64,000 bases of DNA from assembly GCF_900182595.1 (NCBI RefSeq), contig NZ_FXTN01000003.1:1-64000 (forward strand). The letters are read 5' to 3'. The notes below the pieces were generated by a model. That model made no database searches, had not been told where the DNA came from, and saw nothing but the letters and a program-made list of their open reading frames with translations. The stretch is from Pedobacter westerhofensis (GTDB lineage Bacteria; Bacteroidota; Bacteroidia; Sphingobacteriales; Sphingobacteriaceae). Shown here piece after piece: positions 35,433-44,109 of the stretch (its first letter is position 1; each line of letters opens with the position of its first letter). Made by a program: the position numbers and the translations under genes.

Positions 35433-36680
35433 ATGATGAATGTAAATACCCGAATCAAATTATCACTGATGATGTTCCTGGAGTTTTTTATCTGGGGATC
35501 CTGGTTCGTTACCCTGGGTACTTTTTTAGAAAAAAATCTATCTGCAACAGGTTCACAAACGGCAGCAGTTTTCTCCACCCAGTCATGGGGAGCAATCATT
35601 GCGCCCTTTATTATTGGCCTGGTGGCCGACAGGTTTTTTAATGCTGAAAGAATCCTTGGCGTACTGCATATCATCGGGGCTGTCCTGATGTACCAAATGT
35701 ATACTGCAACAAATGTGGATGCTTTTTATCCCTATGTACTCGGTTACATGATCCTTTTTATGCCTACACTGGCATTGGTAAATTCAGTAGCATTCAATCA
35801 GATGAAAGATGCAGAGAAGGAATTTTCAAACATCAGATTTTGGGGCACTATCGGCTGGATCGTTGCCGGTCTTTTTATCAGCTATTTATTCCTATGGGAT
35901 TCTGCAGAAGGTTTAAGCTCGGGATTACTGAAAAACACATTCGCTATGGCTGGTATTGCTTCGCTGATCTTAGGTTTATTCAGCTTTGTACTGCCGAAAA
36001 CGCCACCTAAAGTATCAAAAGACGAAAAGGTAAAACTGTCTGATATCCTCGGGCTGGATGCCCTGAGCCTGCTGAAAGACAAAAACTTTGCAGTGTTTTT
36101 TATCTCTGCAATTCTGATCTGTATCCCTCTGGCCTTTTACTACCAGAACGCACACCCCTTCCTGTCGAGCATTGGCGTAGCCGGCCCTACAGGGAAAATG
36201 GCGATCGGTCAGGCCTCTGAAGCCTTATTCCTGCTGATGATCCCGGTCTTTTTTAAACGCTTCGGCTTTAAGATTACTATACTCGTGGGGATGCTTGCAT
36301 GGGCAGTACGTTACGCTTTGTTTGCATACGGAAATGCAGGTGAACTGAGCTTTATGCTAATCATTGGTATTGCGCTACATGGCGTTTGTTACGATTTCTT
36401 CTTTGTATCGGGACAGATCTATACCAATTCGAGAGCCGGCGACAGGTACAAAAGTGCTGCACAGGGTTTAATCACACTGGCTACCTATGGTGTGGGAATG
36501 CTGATCGGTTTTGAAGTTGCAGGTATGATCACAGACAGCTATAAGCTGGCAGACGGATCGGTAGACTGGAAAATGGTGTGGATTATTCCTGCCGGTATTG
36601 CACTGGTAGTATTCCTGCTGTTCTCGGTCTTCTTTACGGATAAAAAAACTACTCCGGAATCACAACTTAACCACGCTTAA
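35433..36680 (+). CDS. MFS permease, nucleoside:H+ symporter (NupG-like) family
   Basis: An inner-membrane carrier of 415 aa (414 from a second ATG at 35436) with about twelve hydrophobic segments. FLEFFIWGSWFVTLGTFL at the start, FNQMKDAEKEFSNIRFWGTIGWI in the middle and GVCYDFFFVSGQIYTNSRAGDRYKSAAQG in the second half are the marks of the NupG/XapB family. In Bacteroidetes such permeases commonly sit in sugar operons, so this one more likely imports the oxidised sugar or its product than nucleosides. The start is placed 17 bp after the DUF1080 stop. Upstream in-frame codons lie within that gene. Confidence 0.86.
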   Translation: MMNVNTRIKLSLMMFLEFFIWGSWFVTLGTFLEKNLSATGSQTAAVFSTQSWGAIIAPFIIGLVADRFFNAERILGVLHIIGAVLMYQMYTATNVDAFYPYVLGYMILFMPTLALVNSVAFNQMKDAEKEFSNIRFWGTIGWIVAGLFISYLFLWDSAEGLSSGLLKNTFAMAGIASLILGLFSFVLPKTPPKVSKDEKVKLSDILGLDALSLLKDKNFAVFFISAILICIPLAFYYQNAHPFLSSIGVAGPTGKMAIGQASEALFLLMIPVFFKRFGFKITILVGMLAWAVRYALFAYGNAGELSFMLIIGIALHGVCYDFFFVSGQIYTNSRAGDRYKSAAQGLITLATYGVGMLIGFEVAGMITDSYKLADGSVDWKMVWIIPAGIALVVFLLFSVFFTDKKTTPESQLNHA

Positions 36681-36682
36681 TC

Positions 36683-37579
36683 ATGGGAACAGAACAGAGC
36701 CGCAGAAAAATGTTAAAAACGGTGATCACTGGCACTGCAGTACTGGGTGCATCAGTGGCTATGCCGGCACTTGCTATGGAAAAAGAAACAACACCTGATA
36801 CCGCTGCACCAAAATTAAAGGGCAATGTAAACCATTCGGCCTGCCGCTGGTGTTACAGCAGCATAGAGCTGGATGCACTTTGTGCCGCCGGAAAACAAAT
36901 GGGGCTGAAGGCGATTGACCTTGTTGGCCCATCAGAATGGCCTACGCTAAAAAAGTACGGACTGTACTCTTCCATGTGCAACGGTGCGGAGATTAATCTT
37001 GTAGATGGTTTTAACGATCCTAAGTTCCATCCTCAACTAATCGAAAATTATTCTAAAATGATTCCGCTGGTGGCTGCAGCCGGGTATAAAAACCTGATTT
37101 GCTTTAGCGGTAACCGCAGGGGCAAGGATGATGAAACTGGTTTAAAAAACTGTGTTGAAGGATTGAAACAGTTGATACCGCTGGCAGAAAAACACAATGT
37201 AGTATTGGTAATGGAACTGCTCAACAGCAAGGTAAACCACAAAGACTACCAGTGTGATCATACAGCATGGGGAGCAGAACTGGCGAAAAGATTAGGCTCT
37301 GAAAACTTTAAACTGCTGTATGATATCTATCATATGCAGCTGGACGAAGGGGACGTGATCAGGACGATCCAGACCTACCACCCCTACATTGCACACTACC
37401 ATACCGGAGGTGTTCCCGGAAGAAATGAAATAGACGAAACGCAGGAATTATATTATCCTGCAATTATTAAAGCCATCCTGGCAACAGGGTTCAAGGGATA
37501 CATTGCACAGGAGTTTATTCCATTAAAGGAAGACAAACTGGCCTCCCTGAGAAAGGCAATTATAATATGTGACCAATAA
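36683..37579 (+). CDS. Tat-exported hydroxypyruvate isomerase-like TIM barrel
   Basis: A protein of 298 aa. EQSRRKMLKTVITGTAVLG is a Tat signal ending near ALAME (about 32). The body resembles hydroxypyruvate isomerase (Hyi): NLVDGFNDPKF, VLVMELLNSKVNHKDYQCDH (Glu), KLLYDIYHMQLDEGDVI (Asp, His), YIAHYHTGGVPGRNEIDETQELYYP and IAQEFIP (Glu). Tat export of a Hyi-like protein does not fit glyoxylate metabolism, so a role on a keto-sugar in the periplasm is more likely. It starts 2 bp after the permease stop and ends 10 bp before the next gene. Confidence 0.87.
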   Translation: MGTEQSRRKMLKTVITGTAVLGASVAMPALAMEKETTPDTAAPKLKGNVNHSACRWCYSSIELDALCAAGKQMGLKAIDLVGPSEWPTLKKYGLYSSMCNGAEINLVDGFNDPKFHPQLIENYSKMIPLVAAAGYKNLICFSGNRRGKDDETGLKNCVEGLKQLIPLAEKHNVVLVMELLNSKVNHKDYQCDHTAWGAELAKRLGSENFKLLYDIYHMQLDEGDVIRTIQTYHPYIAHYHTGGVPGRNEIDETQELYYPAIIKAILATGFKGYIAQEFIPLKEDKLASLRKAIIICDQ

Positions 37580-37589
37580 ACTATTAACT

Positions 37590-38459
37590 ATGAACTCAAG
37601 AAGAGATTTTATCAAACTGGCAGGGCTTGCCGCGGCGGGCGCAGCTATTACACCCTCATTTGCCTTCGCCGCTCCGGCTAAGGTCGTTGGCCTGCAGTTA
37701 TATTCATTACGCGTTGAATTACCAAAAGATTTAAAAGGTACAATTGCCAATGTGGCTAAAGCTGGTTATAAAGAAGTGGAAACTTACGGCTATTCTGCCA
37801 AAGACGGATACTGGGGCTTAGATGCCAAGGCTTTTAAAGCCCTGCTGTCTGAAAATGGCCTTACTGCACCAAGCGGGCATTACGGAATGGACAAATTCAT
37901 CACTGACGGCAATCAGGAAGAACTGAAAACATATATTGAAGCGGCAAACATATTGGGCAGCTCACATATCACTGTTCCTTACCTGGGCGACAATCTGAGG
38001 AAAAATGAGGGCGACTGGAAAAATGTGGCCGACAGATTAAACGAAGCCGGTGTTCTTTGTAAAGCGGCCGGCCTTAAACTGGGCTATCACAACCATAATT
38101 TTGAGTTTGTTAAATATGGCGAAACCACAGGGTATGAAATGATGCTGAAAGGCACAGATCCAAACCTGGTAGACTTTGAAATGGACATTTACTGGGTAGT
38201 GAGATCAGGGAATGATCCGGTTAAGCTATTCACTGAATTTCCGGGACGTTTCCCAATGTGGCATGTGAAAGACATGGACAAGGTTGACAACACCATCAAT
38301 ACAGAAGTTGGAACTGGTACGATTGATTTTAAAACACTGTATAAAAGCGCCAAGCTGGCGGGATTGAAACACCTGATCGTAGAGCAGGAAAACTTTTCTA
38401 TGGATGCTTTCAAAAGCATCAAACAAAGTGCTGATTACGTTAAGAAAAGCATTTTATAA
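37590..38459 (+). CDS. Tat-exported sugar phosphate isomerase/epimerase-like TIM barrel (paralogue)
   Basis: A protein of 289 aa. NSRRDFIKLAGLAAAGAAIT is a Tat signal. The ATG at 37590 is preferred to an in-frame GTG at 37569 that overlaps the preceding gene. It shares with the protein at 27017 the stretches VGLQLYSLR, WGLDAKAFK.LL, PSGHY, LGYHNHNFEF, MWHVKDMDK and EVGTG.IDFK, so the two are paralogues at either end of the block. Metal ligands are expected in NHNFEF, DFEMDIYW, WHVKD and VEQE. It may act on the same class of keto-sugar with different linkage or anomer preference. A terminator follows. Confidence 0.87.
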   Translation: MNSRRDFIKLAGLAAAGAAITPSFAFAAPAKVVGLQLYSLRVELPKDLKGTIANVAKAGYKEVETYGYSAKDGYWGLDAKAFKALLSENGLTAPSGHYGMDKFITDGNQEELKTYIEAANILGSSHITVPYLGDNLRKNEGDWKNVADRLNEAGVLCKAAGLKLGYHNHNFEFVKYGETTGYEMMLKGTDPNLVDFEMDIYWVVRSGNDPVKLFTEFPGRFPMWHVKDMDKVDNTINTEVGTGTIDFKTLYKSAKLAGLKHLIVEQENFSMDAFKSIKQSADYVKKSIL

Positions 38460-38466
38460 AACACCG

Positions 38467-38501
38467 AACTGGCAGGATGGATTATTCCTGCCAGCTCTTT
38501 T
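38467..38501 (+). terminator. Terminator at the end of the 3-keto-sugar block
   Basis: CTGGCAGGA (38469-38477) pairs with TCCTGCCAG (38486-38494), loop TGGATTAT, followed by CTCTTTT. It marks the 3' end of the operon. Confidence 0.8.
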
Positions 38502-38592
38502 CCTTATCATCCTGCCCCTACCGTTCTGGTTGCTCCCACAGGAATTACAATTAATTACGCTTTTTAAAAACGTTTTTCACCGAAATCCACTG

Positions 38593-38730
38593 AATATGAG
38601 CAAAGTTTTTCTCATATTTGGATTGATATGCTATGCCCAAGGTGGGTAAATAACATATCATTACCATTAAATTCAAATAAATAACAAAATGAAACCGTCA
38701 TCTTTGATGACAGCTTCATTACCATTAAAA
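38593..38730. promoter_or_regulatory. Structured leader upstream of asd
   Basis: Three elements are visible: a perfect hairpin AATATGAG/CTCATATT (38593-38600, 38611-38618); a 14-bp direct repeat TCATTACCATTAAA at 38659-38672 and 38717-38730; and between its copies a palindrome GTCATC-TTT-GATGAC (38697-38711), which contains CATCTTTG, one mismatch from a -7 box. The arrangement suggests regulation of asd by a repressor or leader structure. It is not a recognised lysine riboswitch. Confidence 0.4.
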
Positions 38731-38743
38731 ACAAATTTAAAAC

Positions 38744-39736
38744 ATGAAAATCGCAGTTGTAGGTGCCACTGGTTTAGTAGGCACTGTAATGTTAAAAGTA
38801 CTGGAAGAACGTAATTTCCCTCTGACCGAGCTAATCCCGGTTGCATCAGAAAAAAGTGTAGGTAAAGAAATCACTTTTAAGGGTAAGCAGTTCAAGGTGG
38901 TTAACATGGAAACTGCAATTGCCATGAAACCGGATATTGCTTTATTTTCTGCGGGAGGTAGTACTTCATTGAAATACGCCCCTCTTTTTGCTGAAGCTGG
39001 TACTACAGTGATAGACAATTCATCCGCATGGCGTATGGATCCATCTAAGAAGCTGATTGTACCGGAAGTAAATGCCTATGAATTATCAATTGATGATAAG
39101 ATCATTGCCAACCCAAATTGTTCGACTATCCAAATGGTAGTGGCCTTAAAACCATTACACGATAAATACAGAATTAAACGCGTTGTTGTTTCTACTTATC
39201 AGTCTGTAACAGGAACTGGTGTAAAAGCAGTAGAGCAAATGATGAATGAACGTAAAGGCATCACTGATGGCCCTATGGCTTATCCGTACCAGATTGACCT
39301 GAACGTAATCCCGCAGATCGATGTTTTCGAAGCTAACGGTTACACCAAGGAAGAGATGAAAATGATCAAGGAAACCCGTAAGATTATGGGCGACGAGAGC
39401 ATTCGCGTTACGGCAACCACAGTGCGTATCCCTGTAATGGGCGGTCACTCAGAATCCGTTAATATCGAGTTTGAAAACGATTTTGATGTTGCTGATGTAA
39501 AATCCCTGATGCAAAAAACACCGGGTATCATTCTGGAAGATGACATCGATAACCTTAAATATCCGATGCCTAAAGATGCGCATGAGAAAGATGAAGTATT
39601 TGTTGGACGGATCAGAAGAGATGAGTCTATGCCAAATACCCTGAACATGTGGATCGTTGCAGATAACCTGCGCAAGGGTGCAGCTACAAATGCTGTACAG
39701 ATTGCAGAATTTTTAGTACAAAAAGAACTGATCTAA
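38744..39736 (+). CDS. asd: Aspartate-semialdehyde dehydrogenase
   Basis: A cytoplasmic enzyme of 330 aa that reduces aspartyl phosphate to aspartate semialdehyde with NADPH, feeding lysine/diaminopimelate, threonine and methionine synthesis. MKIAVVGATGLVGTVML is the NADPH-binding start. The catalytic cysteine is C126 in NPNCSTIQ. GHSESVNIEFENDFDV holds the conserved His. EVFVGRIRRDESMPNTLNMWIVADNLRKGAATNAVQIAE closes the protein. Length matches the bacterial family. It is monocistronic, with its own leader and a strong terminator. Confidence 0.97.
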   Translation: MKIAVVGATGLVGTVMLKVLEERNFPLTELIPVASEKSVGKEITFKGKQFKVVNMETAIAMKPDIALFSAGGSTSLKYAPLFAEAGTTVIDNSSAWRMDPSKKLIVPEVNAYELSIDDKIIANPNCSTIQMVVALKPLHDKYRIKRVVVSTYQSVTGTGVKAVEQMMNERKGITDGPMAYPYQIDLNVIPQIDVFEANGYTKEEMKMIKETRKIMGDESIRVTATTVRIPVMGGHSESVNIEFENDFDVADVKSLMQKTPGIILEDDIDNLKYPMPKDAHEKDEVFVGRIRRDESMPNTLNMWIVADNLRKGAATNAVQIAEFLVQKELI

Positions 39737-39755
39737 GCAGATCATTCCTATACCG

Positions 39756-39802
39756 ATGTGGTTTAGATATAGCAATAGCTATATTTAAACCACATTTTTT
39801 AT
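39756..39802 (+). terminator. Strong terminator after asd
   Basis: ATGTGGTTTA plus ATATAGC (39756-39773) pairs with GCTATAT plus TAAACCACAT (39778-39795) with one mismatch, loop AATA, followed by TTTTT. It is among the longest stems in the window. Confidence 0.9.
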
Positions 39803-39812
39803 TTAATAGAAT

Positions 39813-41207
39813 ATGTTAAAAAGATCCCTGTTATTACTTTTTGCCCTATCGTCAACGCTCTCCTTTGCCCAAACTCCGGCACAGAAGTTATCACAATCCT
39901 TCAGCACCCTGCAGGAAGACCCCCAGGCGAAATATGCAATTTGCTCTATCTGCGTTTTAGATGCCAATACCGGAAAAGAGATCTTTGCAAAAAATGAAAA
40001 TATCGGCGTTGCCACTGCCTCAACATTAAAAACGATTACTGCAGCAACTGCATTCTCATTGCTTGGAAAGGATTTTCACTATCATACCACACTCGGATAT
40101 AGTGGCAGCATCGCTGCAGACGGAACACTTAATGGAGATGTGATCATTACCGGTGGCGGTGATCCTACCCTGGCTTCGTGGAGGTATGAGAATAAAGAGG
40201 GTGTGGTACTCAGTCAATGGGTAGCCGCGATCAAAGCAGCAGGCATTAAAAAAATTGAGGGCAAAATCATTGGTGACGATCGTCTCTGGGGTACACAAGG
40301 AACTCCCGAGGGATGGACATGGCAGGACATGGGAAACTATTTTGGCGCCGGCCCTTCAGCACTCAGCTGGAGAGAGAATCAGTTTGATATTAAACTGCGC
40401 GCAAACAATACGGTTTCTGTTTTAAGAGCAGTGCCCGCAATGCCATATCTTACCATTGTGAATGAATTGCACCCCGGAGAAGCAGGCAGCGGCGACAGGG
40501 CTTACGCCTACCTGCCGCCATTAGGCAATATTGCGTACCTTCGTGGCAGCTGGGCCAGGGACATCCAGAAAAGCGGGATTTCAGTAGCCCTTCCGGATCC
40601 GGCCTATGATGCCGCTTTCCGTTTACAGGACACCCTCCAGAAGGCCGGCATCAAAGTAAATACTGCTGCAAGCACCGCCAGGCAGCTCCTTGCAGCTGAC
40701 CAGCATTTACCCTCTTCAATTCAAAACCTAAACACCATTACCTCCCCTTCTCTAGCAGAAATCGTTTTCTGGTTAAACAAAAAAAGCGTGAACCTGTACG
40801 CAGAACATCTGTTGAAAACCCTTGCCTGGAAAGCCGGGAAAGAAGCAACTACCAGCAATGGGGCCGGCGTAGAGATCAGGTACTGGGCAAATAAAGGCCT
40901 GGACAGGAATGCCCTCAACATCATTGACGGCAGCGGCCTTTCGCCCGCAACAAGGGTAACCACAGCCGCTATGGCCAATATTCTGTTTCAGTCGCAAAAA
41001 GAAGAGTGGTTCCCTGAATTTTATAAATCGTTGCCAGAAAATAATGGCATGAAACTAAAGAGCGGCACCATCAATGATGTTTCGGCCTTTGCAGGTTATT
41101 ACACGGCTGATAACGGGAATAAATATGTGATCGTTATCAATATCAATAATTATTCTGGCAGTGGTATCAACCCCAAACTATTCAGGGTTTTGAATGCCTT
41201 AAAATAA
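39813..41207 (+). CDS. dacB: D-alanyl-D-alanine carboxypeptidase/endopeptidase, PBP4 type
   Basis: A periplasmic class C penicillin-binding protein of 464 aa (peptidase S13) that trims and opens peptidoglycan cross-links. The signal peptide ends at SSTLSFAQ (about 20). The three active-site motifs are visible: S70-T-L-K73 (in TASTLKTIT), S325-V-N (in KKSVNLYAEH), and K416-S-G (in KLKSGTINDV). The large insertion between the first two motifs is normal for PBP4. It follows the asd terminator by 10 bp and appears to be transcribed on its own. Confidence 0.94.
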   Translation: MLKRSLLLLFALSSTLSFAQTPAQKLSQSFSTLQEDPQAKYAICSICVLDANTGKEIFAKNENIGVATASTLKTITAATAFSLLGKDFHYHTTLGYSGSIAADGTLNGDVIITGGGDPTLASWRYENKEGVVLSQWVAAIKAAGIKKIEGKIIGDDRLWGTQGTPEGWTWQDMGNYFGAGPSALSWRENQFDIKLRANNTVSVLRAVPAMPYLTIVNELHPGEAGSGDRAYAYLPPLGNIAYLRGSWARDIQKSGISVALPDPAYDAAFRLQDTLQKAGIKVNTAASTARQLLAADQHLPSSIQNLNTITSPSLAEIVFWLNKKSVNLYAEHLLKTLAWKAGKEATTSNGAGVEIRYWANKGLDRNALNIIDGSGLSPATRVTTAAMANILFQSQKEEWFPEFYKSLPENNGMKLKSGTINDVSAFAGYYTADNGNKYVIVININNYSGSGINPKLFRVLNALK

Positions 41208-41287
41208 ACATTTGCCCCTTATTTATCCACATTTTACTAAATTGCAGGCTTTTAGCAAGCACCCGCGCAAAATACCCTCTTTTTTTT

Positions 41288-43255
41288 ATGAACAAATTCG
41301 TAACTTTTATATGCTGTTTTTTTATTTACATCAACGCATATAGTCAACAAATGGGATCTGAAAATACTACTTTACCGGCAGCGGATAGCAGTGCCGGCCC
41401 GCTCAGCAGGGCGCCGGAATTTGCTATTATTCCAGAACCGGTGTCGCTGCTTAAAACCAGCGGCCATTTCACGCTTCCTGATAATGTGGTGATCCTGGCC
41501 ACGCCGGAGATGAAACTTGTTGTTGATTATCTAAAAGAAAAACTATCGGTACCTACAGGGAAGTTTGTTGCGGAATATAACAATACTTCTGCACCGGCCT
41601 CCATCCGCCTGATGCTAAATTCGAAAGCCAATGCTGTGCTGGGAAATGAGGGCTATCAGATTTCAATCACTCCAACCTTAATTGTCATCAAGGCGAACAA
41701 AACCGCGGGATTGTTCTATGGTGTACAAAGCTTGCTGCAATTATTCCCAAAAGAAATAGAATCAAAAGAACTGATCAAAGACATCAACTGGACCGTTCCC
41801 TGTGTAGAGGTTACGGATTACCCCCGTCTTGCCTGGAGAGGACTGATGTTTGATGTGGCGCGTCACTTTTTTACTAAAAAGGACGTGAAGCAATACATCG
41901 ACGCGATGGTCCGCTATAAATATAACCTCCTTCACCTGCACCTGACTGATGATGAGGGATGGAGGATAGAGATCAAAGGGCTGCCAAAACTTACAGAAGT
42001 TGGCGCATGGAATGTGAAAAAAACCGGCGAATTTGGAAGCTTCAGCACTCCTGGGCCTGATGAACCCCGTACATATGGTGGTTTTTACACCCAGGATGAT
42101 ATCCGGGAACTGATACAGTACGCCAAAGACAGGTTTGTAGATATTATGCCCGAAATTGATGTTCCGGGTCATAGTCTTGCAGCAGTAGCCTCTTATCCTG
42201 ATTTATCATGTACCCCGGCAGCAATAAATTACAGAGTGCGCTCGGGAGAGAAAATCATGGACTGGTCGCACGGTGCACCGCCAATCGCATTGCTGGACAA
42301 TACACTTTGCCCCGCCAATGAAAGGGTTTACAGTTTCCTTGATACGGTGATCACGCAGGTGGCTGCACTGTTCCCTTTTGAATATATCCATATGGGCGGC
42401 GACGAAGCACCGGAAAACTTCTGGCAGAAAAGCGATGCCATCAAAGCACTGATGCAGAGAGAAGGTCTTAAAGATATGCGACAGGTACAGGGCTACTTTG
42501 AGAAACGCGTACAGAAGATTGTTGAATCCAAAGGCAAGAAATTTATGGGCTGGGATGAGATCATGAACAGCGACATCCCCGCAAGTGCAGGGATCATGAG
42601 CTGGAGAAGCAGCCAGTTTGGCATCGAAGCCTCTCATCTGAAACATGAAGTAATCATGACGCCGCAAACCAATGTTTATCTGGACCTGATGCAGGGCGAT
42701 GTGATTACAGAACCTAAGGTATATAATACCGTTCGTTTGCCTAAAACCTACGAATTTGATCCCGTACCGGCAGGTGCCGATCCAAAATATATTATAGGTG
42801 GCCAGGGCAATTTGTGGACAGAACAGATCTATAATATTCGCCAGGCAGAATATATGACCTGGCCAAGAGGCTATGCAGTGGCAGAATCAGTCTGGTCGCC
42901 AAAGGAAAAGAAAAACTGGACCAACTTTATCGGTAAGATGGAGGAGCATTTTAAACGGATGGATATTGCCGAGACAAAATATGCGCCGAGTATCTATGAT
43001 CCGATATTTAAAGCAAGCAGGTCGGCCGACAGGCAGGTAATGGTGGAACTGATCACCGATATCGACGGACTTGACATTTATTACAGTTTTGACAATTCAT
43101 TCCCGGACAGGTTTTATCCAAAATATACAGAAAAAGTAACAGTACCAAAGGATGCCAGCCTGATGCGGGTAATCACTTACCGTGGCAATAAACCTATTGG
43201 CAGGATGATTACGATATCGGTAGATGAGCTGAATAAAAGAGCGGGAAAAAGATAA
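41288..43255 (+). CDS. GH20 beta-N-acetylhexosaminidase
   Basis: A secreted enzyme of 655 aa that removes terminal beta-GlcNAc/GalNAc. A signal peptide (about 1-20, NAYSQQ) is followed by the GH20b domain (about 45-165, FAIIPEPVSLLKTSGHFTLP) and the catalytic TIM barrel (about 168-515: YPRLAWRGLMFDVARHFF, LHLHLTDDEGWRIEIKGLPKLTEVGAW). The catalytic pair D372-E373 is in HMGGDEAPENFWQKS, as expected for substrate-assisted catalysis. A C-terminal beta-rich domain (about 560-650) completes it. It could act on chitooligosaccharides, glycoproteins or recycled peptidoglycan. The truA gene begins 2 bp after its stop. Confidence 0.94.
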   Translation: MNKFVTFICCFFIYINAYSQQMGSENTTLPAADSSAGPLSRAPEFAIIPEPVSLLKTSGHFTLPDNVVILATPEMKLVVDYLKEKLSVPTGKFVAEYNNTSAPASIRLMLNSKANAVLGNEGYQISITPTLIVIKANKTAGLFYGVQSLLQLFPKEIESKELIKDINWTVPCVEVTDYPRLAWRGLMFDVARHFFTKKDVKQYIDAMVRYKYNLLHLHLTDDEGWRIEIKGLPKLTEVGAWNVKKTGEFGSFSTPGPDEPRTYGGFYTQDDIRELIQYAKDRFVDIMPEIDVPGHSLAAVASYPDLSCTPAAINYRVRSGEKIMDWSHGAPPIALLDNTLCPANERVYSFLDTVITQVAALFPFEYIHMGGDEAPENFWQKSDAIKALMQREGLKDMRQVQGYFEKRVQKIVESKGKKFMGWDEIMNSDIPASAGIMSWRSSQFGIEASHLKHEVIMTPQTNVYLDLMQGDVITEPKVYNTVRLPKTYEFDPVPAGADPKYIIGGQGNLWTEQIYNIRQAEYMTWPRGYAVAESVWSPKEKKNWTNFIGKMEEHFKRMDIAETKYAPSIYDPIFKASRSADRQVMVELITDIDGLDIYYSFDNSFPDRFYPKYTEKVTVPKDASLMRVITYRGNKPIGRMITISVDELNKRAGKR

Positions 43256-43257
43256 TC

Positions 43258-44067
43258 TTGAGATACTTTGTACATATTGGCTACAACGGCCTGCAATATA
43301 ACGGCTGGCAAAAACAGGCCACGGTGATGAACGTGCAGGGCGTAATTGAGAAGTCGCTCGGCGAAATCTTTAAATCCCCGGTTGCTATTAATGGCTGCGG
43401 AAGAACCGATGCACAGGTGCATGCCAGCCAGTTCTTCTTTCATATGGATATTGCAGAGCCATGGGATTTCGACCTGGTTTTCAGGCTGAACAAACTTCTT
43501 CCGATGAATATCGCCGTGTATGATATCATTCCAATGGAAGGATTGCCACATGCACGTTTTGATGCAGTACAGCGGTCTTATGATTATTTCTTGCACACCT
43601 ACAAAGATCCCTTTTTAAATGGGCTGAGTTCGTATTATTTACTTGATGGCCTGGACTGGGACCAGATGAAAGCTGCTGTTGCGCTCCTCCCCAAATATAA
43701 AGATTACCGCGCTTTCTGTACCCATCCGGACAAGTATGAACATACTTTATGTTATGTGCGCTCTGCGAGCCTGATGGTTGACGACAAGGGAGAAAAGCTA
43801 AGGTTCCAGATCTCTTCAAATCGTTTTCTCGGAAAAATGATCCGTATTATCATGGGGCAGCTGCTGAAAATCGGAAAAGGAACACTTAGTGTAGACGAAT
43901 TTGAAAGTCATCTGATCAGCAAACAAACACCTGCACTCATTACTCCTGCACATCCGCAGGGATTATACCTTTCAAAGGTTACTTATCCTTATCTTGATCT
44001 TCCCCTGAGAACAGATTTTTCGGCTATACTGCAAAAAGCTGCCGACACGAGCTGGAGAAAGCTGTAA
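43258..44067 (+). CDS. truA: tRNA pseudouridine(38-40) synthase
   Basis: A cytoplasmic enzyme of 269 aa that isomerises uridines 38-40 in the anticodon arm. The catalytic residue is D51 in GCGRTDAQVHA, flanked by the usual YNGWQKQ and NVQGVIEKSL, and later FSIS-like RFQISSNRFLGKMIRIIMGQLLKIG. The protein has no ATG near its conserved start; TTG at 43258, 2 bp after the hexosaminidase stop, is the only suitable initiation codon, so translation is probably coupled. The overall length fits. Confidence 0.92.
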   Translation: MRYFVHIGYNGLQYNGWQKQATVMNVQGVIEKSLGEIFKSPVAINGCGRTDAQVHASQFFFHMDIAEPWDFDLVFRLNKLLPMNIAVYDIIPMEGLPHARFDAVQRSYDYFLHTYKDPFLNGLSSYYLLDGLDWDQMKAAVALLPKYKDYRAFCTHPDKYEHTLCYVRSASLMVDDKGEKLRFQISSNRFLGKMIRIIMGQLLKIGKGTLSVDEFESHLISKQTPALITPAHPQGLYLSKVTYPYLDLPLRTDFSAILQKAADTSWRKL

Positions 44068-44109
44068 TATTCTTTACGCTAAGCTGAGATTATAAGGTCC
44101 AAAAACTCC

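Noticed and set aside
36683..37579. Housekeeping hydroxypyruvate isomerase of glyoxylate metabolism
   Set aside because: The Tat signal and the sugar-oxidation context do not fit a cytosolic glyoxylate pathway.
38404..38649. A hydrophobic 81-residue frame after the last gene of the 3-keto block
   Set aside because: It starts inside the isomerase gene, runs through a terminator hairpin and has no conserved pattern.
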